Positions 16,593 through 23,515 of a stretch of 64,000 nt of DNA are shown one piece after another. The translations under genes and the position numbers were made by a program. The DNA is from Anaerolineales bacterium (GTDB taxonomy: Bacteria > Chloroflexota > Anaerolineae > Anaerolineales > UBA11579). How positions within the stretch are numbered: the stretch's first letter is position 1; each line of letters starts with the position of its first letter. The notes under the pieces are model-generated. The model had not been told where the DNA came from and did no database searches. It saw nothing but the letters and a program-made list of their open reading frames with translations. The stretch is from positions 852,981-916,980 of the forward strand of contig JAHBVB010000002.1 of the NCBI GenBank assembly GCA_019637805.1, written 5' to 3'.

Positions 16593-17091
16593 AGGCCAAC
16601 TCGGTTACAGGCTGACCGCCGATCTGATCCTCTTTGCGCCCGATCAGCTGCCCTCCCATGTGCTCGTAGAAGCCGCAGGTCGGGTTGCCCTCCAATACCC
16701 AGAGCATGAAGCCGGCATAGCTTCGCTCAACCAGTGCGCCGCGCGCGCTTTCAAACATCGCGCGGCCAATGCCCTGCCCTTGCTGCGAAGCAAGCAGATA
16801 GATAGCGTACACTTGCCCGCCATAGGGGCCTAGGTCCTCGAGCGCTGGGCCGCCGCTGACAAAGCCCACCACGCCCTGCGTCGAGTGTTCCACCACGAAG
16901 GCGAATTCGCCCGGTGACTTTTTCTCGAACACGCTGTGCCAATAGTCCAAGCGACGTTGGATATCCAAATTGTCTAAGAAGTCTTCGGGGAGCAAGCCGC
17001 GATAGGTGCTGCGCCAGCTTTCCACATGAACACGAGCCACCGCTGCCGCATCCCCCACTCTGGCGGGGCGGATTGCAACCTGGCCGTCCAC
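16573..17091 (-). CDS. GNAT family N-acetyltransferase
   Basis: The 172-residue GNAT protein opens with IRPARVGDAAAVARVHVESWR, a common start of this family. The acetyl-CoA loop is Q-Q-G-Q-G-I-G-R-A (motif A) with YAIYLLAS before it. The substrate is unknown. The start codon is GTG, 4 nt after the stop of the cyclase gene. It is read within the operon that begins with the epimerase at 18752. Confidence 0.82.
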   Translation of the reverse strand: MDGQVAIRPARVGDAAAVARVHVESWRSTYRGLLPEDFLDNLDIQRRLDYWHSVFEKKSPGEFAFVVEHSTQGVVGFVSGGPALEDLGPYGGQVYAIYLLASQQGQGIGRAMFESARGALVERSYAGFMLWVLEGNPTCGFYEHMGGQLIGRKEDQIGGQPVTELAYGWTSA

Positions 17092-17095
17092 AAAA

Positions 17096-17731
17096 TCACA
17101 CGCCCATCAAAATCGCACGGGCTGGAGCGCCGTCACTGCCCACCAGTTTCAGCGGCAAACAAACGAAGTTGTACCGGCCCTGGGACACTTGTGACAGATT
17201 CAGCCCTTCCACAATGATCACACCGGCTTTTAGCAAAGCCTGGTGAGTGGGCGCAGGCTGCGGGAACGGGGCCACCGAAAGATAGTCCACGCCCACCAAC
17301 TTCACGCCGCGTTTGACCAAATAATCCGCCGCGGCTTTATCCAGCCCCACATAGTCCTCGGCAAAAGGTTTGTACCCCTTCACCCATTGTTTGGAATTAC
17401 GCGTGCGGATCAGCACGCGGCGGGTACGCGGAGGGATGCCGGCCGTCTCGAGCACCTGCGGTGTCACCACATCAACATCGTCTTTAAGATGGATCACATA
17501 GGCGCGCCCCACCAGGATCTTCAGCGAGAGCGTCTCCGCCGTTTTGCCATCTTTGACAAAATGATAGGGGGCATCTACGTGCGTGCCGGTGTGCACCCCC
17601 ATCGCCACGCGGGATACATTGGCGACCGAACCGTCCTCAATTTTTTCGAAACGCTGCAGCACCAAGCCTTCATGACCTGGCCAGGTGGGCAATTCCGAAG
17701 AAATATCCAAGGTGATGTCGTAAGTTTTCAT
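17096..17731 (-). CDS. Cyclase family hydrolase (kynurenine formamidase-like)
   Basis: The 211-residue protein has the metal-binding signature H-T-G-T-H-V-D-A-P-Y-H-F of the cyclase/KynB family. These metal-dependent hydrolases cleave N-formylkynurenine or related amides and lactones. Only one member is here and no other kynurenine gene is visible, so the pathway is open. The start is set at 17731 (MKTYDITLDIS), the usual beginning of this family. The longer frame adds a non-conserved stretch. A minus-strand TATACT in the 37-bp gap after the epimerase could give the gene its own transcript. Confidence 0.82.
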   Translation of the reverse strand: MKTYDITLDISSELPTWPGHEGLVLQRFEKIEDGSVANVSRVAMGVHTGTHVDAPYHFVKDGKTAETLSLKILVGRAYVIHLKDDVDVVTPQVLETAGIPPRTRRVLIRTRNSKQWVKGYKPFAEDYVGLDKAAADYLVKRGVKLVGVDYLSVAPFPQPAPTHQALLKAGVIIVEGLNLSQVSQGRYNFVCLPLKLVGSDGAPARAILMGV

Positions 17732-17768
17732 ACTCAGCGAGCAACTGCGCGTGAGTATATAAGAGCGG

Positions 17769-18752
17769 TTAGTCTGCCGCCACTTCGGAATCACTCGAGT
17801 TTGGCAACAGCATTCTCAAGCGCAGTGCTTCCATCTCTTTTTTCAATTCCGCCTTCCAATCGACCCCGGCCAAATAGGCATTCTTCTGAGAAAAGCGGGC
17901 GGGCAACAGGTGGAATACACGCGGAATAGTATCGAAAGAGGTGATGCGGTCAGCTGCTAAGTAATCCAGCCAGTAGCTGGACGCCGGCATTTGCGGCCAC
18001 AAAACGTGCGCCAGGCGCAGCAACACGCGCAGATGCGAGGGACGCATGGGGACCAATTGGCGCGGCTGCCCTGTTTTTTGCAAGACGATTTCGGTGATCT
18101 GCCGCAGGGTCAAATGCTCTGGGCCGCCCAACTCATAGGTTTGGCCGGCCGTGCTCTGGTCCTGCAGGCACCAGGAAAGACAGGTGACCAGATCCTCCAC
18201 CCACAACGGCTGCAGCACGGTCTCGCCATCTGCCGGTAACGGAAAGACGCGCGGGAAGAAGGCAATCAGCCGGGCCAGGCCGCTGGTGAAATGGTCGCCT
18301 GGCCCGAACACCAGGCTGCTGCGCAAAATAGTGTAGTCCATGCGGCTTTGGCGAATGAACTCCTCCGCGATCCCCTTGGCTTTCAGCATGGGATAGGCCG
18401 CCGCCCTGTCAGCGTCCAGATGGCTGAGGAAGATAAAGCGCTTAACGCCGGCGTCTTCTGCCGCGTCCAAAAGGCTGCGCGTGCCGTCACTTTCGGTGGT
18501 GCGAAAATCGGCGGCGGGGTCGTTCCACCCCACCGCCGCCAGGTGAAACACTGTATCGACCCCTACCAGAGCTGCCCGCAAGCCGCGTGTGTCTGTAAGG
18601 CTGCTGATGGCCGCCTGCACAGACACGCCACGCGGCAAGCGTGGCGTCTCATTCGATGGCCGCAGCAGTGTGCGAATGCTGGCGCCTTCTTCGGATAACC
18701 TGGCGATCAAGCGCTGCCCGATGAACCCGGCCCCACCGGTGACCAAAATCAT
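17769..18752 (-). CDS. NAD-dependent epimerase/dehydratase (extended SDR)
   Basis: The 327-residue protein starts MILVTGGAGFIGQRL, with the Rossmann G-x-x-G-x-x-G loop at residues 6-12. A catalytic Y-P-M-L-K (Y-x3-K) lies near residue 140. The LGGPEHLTLRQITE region is typical of atypical SDRs close to complex I subunit NDUFA9 and of sugar-nucleotide epimerases. The exact substrate is not visible. A minus-strand TAAAAC ends 6 nt before the ATG and no ribosome binding site is seen, which would suit a leaderless start, although the box is imperfect. It leads a four-gene operon. Confidence 0.82.
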   Translation of the reverse strand: MILVTGGAGFIGQRLIARLSEEGASIRTLLRPSNETPRLPRGVSVQAAISSLTDTRGLRAALVGVDTVFHLAAVGWNDPAADFRTTESDGTRSLLDAAEDAGVKRFIFLSHLDADRAAAYPMLKAKGIAEEFIRQSRMDYTILRSSLVFGPGDHFTSGLARLIAFFPRVFPLPADGETVLQPLWVEDLVTCLSWCLQDQSTAGQTYELGGPEHLTLRQITEIVLQKTGQPRQLVPMRPSHLRVLLRLAHVLWPQMPASSYWLDYLAADRITSFDTIPRVFHLLPARFSQKNAYLAGVDWKAELKKEMEALRLRMLLPNSSDSEVAAD

Positions 18753-18815
18753 TGAAAGGTTTTACCACATCCATACCGGCATCACCGGTGGCGAGTCAGG
18801 TCAAATCATCAGGAT

Positions 18816-18833
18816 TTGGCACGCCTCTTGCAT
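18816..18833 (+). promoter_or_regulatory. Sigma-54-like promoter of the ftsZ2 operon
   Basis: TTGGCACG, 4 nt, then TTGCAT matches the -24/-12 consensus, with 10 nt between the invariant GG and GC. The predicted start near 18843 leaves a leader of 18 nt that holds AAAGGAG at 18847-18853, well placed for ATG 18861. No sigma-70 -10 box is found at a usual distance. Few Chloroflexota are known to use sigma-54, so chance remains possible. Confidence 0.45.
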
Positions 18834-18860
18834 CTTGCAGGCATGTAAAGGAGTGCGACT

Positions 18861-20336
18861 ATGGAAATCGAAACGCAATATCACACAGAAGACGATGGCT
18901 TTGCCGGGGCGATCAGCCACAGCGCAGACATCATCGAAGATTTCCCGGAAGGCGCCGAGGAAGGCACCCCCTTCCAGGAGGTGTTCGCCAGCACGCCTGC
19001 CGACGAAACCACTGAGGCAGTGCCGGTTGAACCGGCCTTGCACATCTCCAGCGACAAACGCATGGGCATCCACTATTTCCCAGACCACAAGCATTACGGT
19101 CAGGGCGCCCTGCAGAAATGGCTGCCAGCCATTCAATCGCTGGGCGTCAATTGGATCACCCTGCCCGCACCGCTGGATCGTGCCATCCCGGATGAATTCA
19201 TCAGCGGGTTGATCTCCAGCGACATCCAGCCCGTCCTGCAGTTCGACATTCCGCTGACGGAGGAATACTCCGTTGAGGATTTCGCCGCTCTGTTCCGCGC
19301 CTATGCCAGCTGGGGTGTGCGCTACGCGGTGCTGTTCGACCGCCCTAACCTGCGCAGCCAGTGGCCCGGTGTGGCCTGGACGCAGCGCGGCCTGGTGGAC
19401 AATTTTCTGGACAAGTTCATCCCCCTGGCTCAGGCTGCTCGCCAAGCCGGCCTGACCCCCGTCTTCCCCGCACTGGAACCCGGCGGTGATTACTGGGACA
19501 CCGCCTTCCTGCGCTCCGCTCTGGAAGGCCTGCAAGGTCGTGGCGAAAATGAACTGCTGGCCAGCCTGGTGCTGGGCGCCTATGCCTGGACGCGCGACCG
19601 GTCGATGACCTGGGGCGCCGGCGGCCCAGAGAATTGGCCGGCCACCATGCCTTACCACACGCCCGAAGGCAGCGAAGACCATATGGGCTTCCGCATCTTC
19701 GACTGGTACAACGCCATCAGCCGCGCCGTGACCGGCAGCGTGCTGCCCATTATCCTGGTGGCCGCCGGCGTCCAACGCGAAAATAGCCAGGCCCGCGATG
19801 CGCAGCCTGTGCGCCGCGCCATCGCCATGGCCGAATCACTGCAGCGCGCCCCCTCAGACACGCACAACAACCGCGTGCCGGCCAATGTCTTGGCCTGCAA
19901 CTTCTGGTTGCTGTGCGCGGCCGAGGACAGCCCTTCCAGCATTCACAGCTGGTTCCGTTACCAAACCGCCAAGCCCAACCAGCAGGGCGAAGAATGGCTG
20001 GACTGGAACGCTCCCAAAGCCAAGTCGGCTGCGGTTGCCCAGCCTGTCGCTGCCGTACCGCCAGCGACATCCAGCAACCTGTCCGCCGGCAGCAAAGGCA
20101 TCACCAAAGCCCAAACTTTGGCTCACTACATGCTGCTGCCACATGCCGAACACTGGCCCATGGATACGGTACGCAGTTTCCTGGAGTCGCACCAAGCCGC
20201 AGTCGGCACTTCTTTGGAGCAGGCTCTGGCCGCCTCACGCGTCACCTTGGCAGGCGGCCTTGAGGCCTACCCAGACGAAACTTTGCGTACTCTGATCCAG
20301 GCGGGCTGCGCCGTGGACAATTTGCAGGCCGCTTAA
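18861..20336 (+). CDS. Cytosolic TIM-barrel (glycoside-hydrolase-like) protein in the ftsZ2 operon
   Basis: This 491-residue protein has no signal peptide. An acidic N-terminus of about 60 residues precedes a stretch (about 65-340) that reads like a TIM-barrel glycoside hydrolase. It has repeated beta-alpha units such as LGVNWITLPAPLD, DIQPVLQFDIPL, WGVRYAVLFDRPN and TPVFPALEPGG, and a late IILVAAGVQRE strand. A Pro/Ala linker follows, and then a separate helical C-terminal domain of about 90 residues (KAQTLAHYMLLPHAEHWPMD). I do not recognise the family and cannot name catalytic acids. It is 10 bp upstream of ftsZ2, which has AAGGAG for its start. A cell-division-linked or polysaccharide-sensing role is only an inference. 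Confidence 0.6.
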   Translation: MEIETQYHTEDDGFAGAISHSADIIEDFPEGAEEGTPFQEVFASTPADETTEAVPVEPALHISSDKRMGIHYFPDHKHYGQGALQKWLPAIQSLGVNWITLPAPLDRAIPDEFISGLISSDIQPVLQFDIPLTEEYSVEDFAALFRAYASWGVRYAVLFDRPNLRSQWPGVAWTQRGLVDNFLDKFIPLAQAARQAGLTPVFPALEPGGDYWDTAFLRSALEGLQGRGENELLASLVLGAYAWTRDRSMTWGAGGPENWPATMPYHTPEGSEDHMGFRIFDWYNAISRAVTGSVLPIILVAAGVQRENSQARDAQPVRRAIAMAESLQRAPSDTHNNRVPANVLACNFWLLCAAEDSPSSIHSWFRYQTAKPNQQGEEWLDWNAPKAKSAAVAQPVAAVPPATSSNLSAGSKGITKAQTLAHYMLLPHAEHWPMDTVRSFLESHQAAVGTSLEQALAASRVTLAGGLEAYPDETLRTLIQAGCAVDNLQAA

Positions 20337-20346
20337 GGAGCCCAAG

Positions 20347-21546
20347 ATGGAAGACACAAAACCCAACCCGGCCACTGCAGCCAGCGAGCTGCGCAGCCCG
20401 GTGATCAAAGTCCTGGGGCTGGGCGGCGGCGGCGGCAACGCCGTGGACCGCATGATCGAGCTGGGCATCCCTGGCGTGGAATTCATCGCCGCCAACACAG
20501 ACTACCAGGTGCTGCAGAACAGCCAGGCGCCCACCAAAGTCCAACTGGGGCCGCTGCTCACCCGCGGCCTGGGCGCCGGCGGCGACTATGAGATCGGCTG
20601 CAGCGCTGCATTGGAGAGCCGCAAGGAGCTCGAAGAGGCGCTGCGCGGAGCGGACATGGTCTTCCTGGCGGCGGGCATGGGCGGCGGCACTGGCACCGGC
20701 TCCATCGCTGTGGCCGGCGAAGTCGCCCGTTCTCTGGGCGCCGTGACCATCGCCGTCGTCACCACGCCTTTCAGCTTCGAAATGGGCCGTCGCCAGCGCA
20801 ACGCCCAGGAAGGGCTGGAGCGCCTGCAACCGCACACGGATACGCTGATCACCATTTCCAATGACCGCTTGCTGCAAGTGGCGCCACAAGACCTGCCGCT
20901 GGAAACTGCATTCCGCATGGCGGACGATGTGCTGCGCCGCGCTGTGCAGGGCATTGCCGAACTGATCACCCAGCCAGGTCTTATCAACGTAGACTTCTCA
21001 CACATCCGCAATCTGATGCTGCGCGGCGGTGGCGCGCTGATGGCCATTGGCCACGGCAGCGGGCCTAACAAAGTGCTGGACGCCATCCAGCAGGCTCTCC
21101 AGCATCCGCTGCTGGGCGACGTCTCGCTGGCCGACGCAGACGGCGTCATCGCCAACTTCAGCGGCGGGGATGACCTGAGTTTATATGAGGTCGGCGAGGC
21201 CGTGGGCCACATCAACTCGCTGACCGGGGAGCGCGTGGACGTTGTCATGGGCCTGTCCCAGGACGAACGGCTGAACGGTCGTGCCCAAGTGATCCTGGTC
21301 GTGACTGGCCTTGGGGAGAAACCCTCCCAGCCGGTTGCCGCTTCGCACAACCAAGAGTTGCTCAGCCCTGAGCATCGAGTGGCAGAGCCTGAGGCAAAAA
21401 TGGCCTATGAAGTTGCCCCGACTTTCACAGAACCAAAGATCACGGAAAGCCAACCAAGCATGCCCGCCGAGGTGTTGAGCGATTTGGATGTGCCCGCTTT
21501 CCTGCGCAAGAAAGCGCGGGTCAACGCGCAGCTGGTGGAGCAATAA
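20347..21546 (+). CDS. Second, divergent FtsZ (FtsZ2)
   Basis: The 399-residue protein is a tubulin-family FtsZ. The GTP-binding parts are intact: GLGGGGGNAVDRM, the NTD loop and the signature GGGTGTG. In the T7 loop the canonical N-x-D-F-x-D is N214-V-D216-F-S-H219, so the second catalytic aspartate (D212 in E. coli) is His. This predicts GTP binding with weak or changed hydrolysis. The C-terminus has LDVPAFLRKK, the same short peptide as in the window's other FtsZ, followed by 11 extra residues. Linker and acidic parts differ from FtsZ1. It sits in a five-gene operon away from the ftsA-ftsZ locus. Confidence 0.9.
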   Translation: MEDTKPNPATAASELRSPVIKVLGLGGGGGNAVDRMIELGIPGVEFIAANTDYQVLQNSQAPTKVQLGPLLTRGLGAGGDYEIGCSAALESRKELEEALRGADMVFLAAGMGGGTGTGSIAVAGEVARSLGAVTIAVVTTPFSFEMGRRQRNAQEGLERLQPHTDTLITISNDRLLQVAPQDLPLETAFRMADDVLRRAVQGIAELITQPGLINVDFSHIRNLMLRGGGALMAIGHGSGPNKVLDAIQQALQHPLLGDVSLADADGVIANFSGGDDLSLYEVGEAVGHINSLTGERVDVVMGLSQDERLNGRAQVILVVTGLGEKPSQPVAASHNQELLSPEHRVAEPEAKMAYEVAPTFTEPKITESQPSMPAEVLSDLDVPAFLRKKARVNAQLVEQ

Positions 21547-21548
21547 GC

Positions 21549-21788
21549 ATGGACACCAAAACAATTGACCGCATCAGCCGCGAAGTGTTGCGCAAGTTTC
21601 CCGAAATGGCGGGCTGCGCCCCGCGTATCACTCCGCAAGCCGGAGCAAAAAGCCCTGGCGGTCACGCAACCTACCTGCTGGCCTACACGGGTCACAGGGG
21701 GGATGCCGGCGGCCATGCGATCAGCCGCACAGTACGCGTGGTAGCGGACGACAGCGGTCGCATCCTGAAAGTGACCACCTCCCGCTGA
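21549..21788 (+). CDS. Small hypothetical protein of the ftsZ2 operon
   Basis: The 79-residue protein starts 2 nt after the ftsZ2 stop. It is not recognised. The N-terminal half (TIDRISREVLRKFPEMAG) is an amphipathic helix. The C-terminal half looks beta-rich and ends VRVVADDSGRILKVTTSR. There is no signal or membrane segment. Its stop shares one base with the start of the next gene. The tight packing makes a joint function with FtsZ2 likely. Confidence 0.6.
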   Translation: MDTKTIDRISREVLRKFPEMAGCAPRITPQAGAKSPGGHATYLLAYTGHRGDAGGHAISRTVRVVADDSGRILKVTTSR

Positions 21789-21994
21789 TGAGCACTCGCC
21801 TCGTTCACTGGCTGGAGCTCAACTTTTGGCAGCTCGCCGTGCGGGTCCTGGGCGCGGTGCGTCCGCTCAGCCATATCCGGCAAGCCCATAGCAAAACTGC
21901 TGAGGCCAACCCCGGCTGGACCATCCATACCATGGCTGGCGCCACTCTGCTCCTGAGCTTCTGCGCCGGCGCCCTGCTGGGCTGGTTCTGGTGA
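21788..21994 (+). CDS. Small single-pass membrane protein of the ftsZ2 operon
   Basis: This 68-residue protein has an amphipathic N-terminal region (WLELNFWQLAVRVLGAV). One strong membrane segment near residues 47-67 ends in L-L-G-W-F-W at the C-terminus. Start and stop overlap or abut both neighbours. A tail anchor of this kind could hold an FtsZ polymer at the membrane, but that is inferred from position and shape only. Confidence 0.6.
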   Translation: MSTRLVHWLELNFWQLAVRVLGAVRPLSHIRQAHSKTAEANPGWTIHTMAGATLLLSFCAGALLGWFW

Positions 21995-21995
21995 A

Positions 21996-22646
21996 ATGAT
22001 CAGTCCGCGGCAAGCCATTCTCGGCGGCCTGGCTGTGCTCGGCTTGATCGGCGGCCTGTTCGTTGGCCGCCTCAGCCGTGTCCTGGCCGCCCCTGAACAT
22101 CCTGCACATGGCCAGGTCTTGATTGCGCTGGTCGATGACCTGCACAGCGCGGAACCGAGTTTGCTGGCGCTGTGGACGGTCACCAAGGCGGACACGAACC
22201 TGCAGCTGCGCCCGATCTACCCGGCACCCTTGACCGACAAGCAAAACTTATATGCTCAACCTCATGCCGCCATCCGGTTGAGTGAACAGCAACTGCAAGA
22301 TCCCCAGCGGCTCATCACGCTCAGCGGCTCTGCCGACTGGGAGACGGTTTACTGGTTGGACCTGACCACATTTGTCACGCTAAACGCCCTAGCTGGCCAC
22401 GCGCCAGCCTTGTACAGCCAAACTTGGGAACAACCGCAGCGAGCCCTGCGCGACCAGGTGGAAGCGCTGAACAATCTGTGCGCGGCGGCTGGCGCTGCCG
22501 TCACTCCAGAAAATCTGGACGCGCTGCTGGGCTTAATGCCTAAGCACTTGCGCAGCACCCTGAGTCCCTTCGAACTGATCACGACTTGGGATGATTGGGT
22601 TCAGCAAAGCGCAGGGGTTCATTGTTCGCATTCCTGGACGGGATGA
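21996..22646 (+). CDS. Hypothetical membrane-anchored protein of the ftsZ2 operon
   Basis: The 216-residue protein begins with one membrane segment (residues 7-28, containing GGLAVLGLIGGLFVG), followed by an extracytoplasmic domain of about 185 residues. The domain starts HGQVLIALVDDLHSAEPSLLALWTV, a pattern faintly like LytR-CpsA-Psr domains, but their conserved Arg and Asp residues are not evident. The ATG is one base past the previous stop. It is the last gene of the operon. The function is unknown. Confidence 0.6.
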   Translation: MISPRQAILGGLAVLGLIGGLFVGRLSRVLAAPEHPAHGQVLIALVDDLHSAEPSLLALWTVTKADTNLQLRPIYPAPLTDKQNLYAQPHAAIRLSEQQLQDPQRLITLSGSADWETVYWLDLTTFVTLNALAGHAPALYSQTWEQPQRALRDQVEALNNLCAAAGAAVTPENLDALLGLMPKHLRSTLSPFELITTWDDWVQQSAGVHCSHSWTG

Positions 22647-22675
22647 ATGTAACAAAGATTTTCAGTTAAACTGCC

Positions 22676-22681
22676 TATACT
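22676..22681 (+). promoter_or_regulatory. -10 box of the methyltransferase gene
   Basis: TATACT ends 8 nt before ATG 22690, and no ribosome binding site lies between them. Confidence 0.55.
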
Positions 22682-22689
22682 AGGTGTTC

Positions 22690-23493
22690 ATGAGCAATAA
22701 GCCTGACTTAATACGCGTCTCTGAAGGCCTGCGCGTGGCCTATTATCGAGTATCCGCCAATTCCCGGTTTTGGGATGATCTATGGGCTAGCCAAGAAACA
22801 CAAAGGCTATATGAAAATGCGCAAAAAGGAGAACTAGGGTACTTTGATGATATCTTTCCAAAGTATTTACCTACGCATGGTCGCATTTTAGAGGCTGGCT
22901 GCGGTTTAGGCCAATTTGTAATTGCTTTGAGGCAGCGCGGCTACCAAGTTGAGGGGGTAGATTACGGTGAGCAAACTATTAACGCGCTGAATAAAACGTT
23001 CCCTAAAATGAATTTTTTATTTGGAGACGTGACCAAGTTAGATGCACCCGACGGCCACTACCACGGCTATATCTCATTAGGAGTAATGGAACATCGCCAG
23101 GAGGGACCAGAACCATTCCTCAAAGAAGCAAATCGTGTTTTGGCGCCGGACGGAATCGCACTGATTTCCGTTCCTCACCTTAATGCAATAAGAACTCTCA
23201 AGAAAGCTTTTGGTTTCTTCCGCAAACCAGCTCCAGCTGGTTTATCCTTCTATCAATACCTTTATTCTTCTTCAGAGTTCAATAAGAAACTGAACGATGC
23301 GGGTTTTCAAGTAATTGCGCATCACCAGTATGACGGCCATAAAGGTTTGGTCGGTGAGCTCCCTTGGCTAATGAAGCTCTACAATCTTCCTAAGGTGGGT
23401 TGGCGAATTTATAGAGTTTTGCGGGATTGGCGTTGGGCAAATGACCACATGGGGCACATGATGATGTATGTCTGTCGCAAGATGCAACCTTAG
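22690..23493 (+). CDS. Class I SAM-dependent methyltransferase, AT-rich for the region
   Basis: The 267-residue protein has the SAM-binding motif I L-E-A-G-C-G-L-G-Q-F, motif II ending G-V-D-Y and a following GVMEHRQEGPEPFLKEANRVLAPDG stretch, typical of small-molecule or glycan methyltransferases. Base composition is clearly lower in GC than its neighbours, and the codons are richer in A/T third positions, which suggests recent transfer. ATG 22690 is chosen over GTG 22684, which would be only 2 nt from the -10 box. It stands as a single gene between the ftsZ2 operon and the VanW gene. Confidence 0.82.
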   Translation: MSNKPDLIRVSEGLRVAYYRVSANSRFWDDLWASQETQRLYENAQKGELGYFDDIFPKYLPTHGRILEAGCGLGQFVIALRQRGYQVEGVDYGEQTINALNKTFPKMNFLFGDVTKLDAPDGHYHGYISLGVMEHRQEGPEPFLKEANRVLAPDGIALISVPHLNAIRTLKKAFGFFRKPAPAGLSFYQYLYSSSEFNKKLNDAGFQVIAHHQYDGHKGLVGELPWLMKLYNLPKVGWRIYRVLRDWRWANDHMGHMMMYVCRKMQP

Positions 23494-23502
23494 TTGACCG
23501 GG

Positions 23503-23508
23503 TAAAAT
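23503..23508 (+). promoter_or_regulatory. -10 box of the VanW gene
   Basis: TAAAAT ends 7 nt before ATG 23516, with no ribosome binding site. A leaderless start is predicted. Confidence 0.6.
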
Positions 23509-23515
23509 CTAAGGC

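Noticed and set aside
21996..22646. LytR-CpsA-Psr phosphotransferase
   Set aside because: The first strand of the outer domain is vaguely similar, but the conserved Arg and Asp residues and the usual length are missing.
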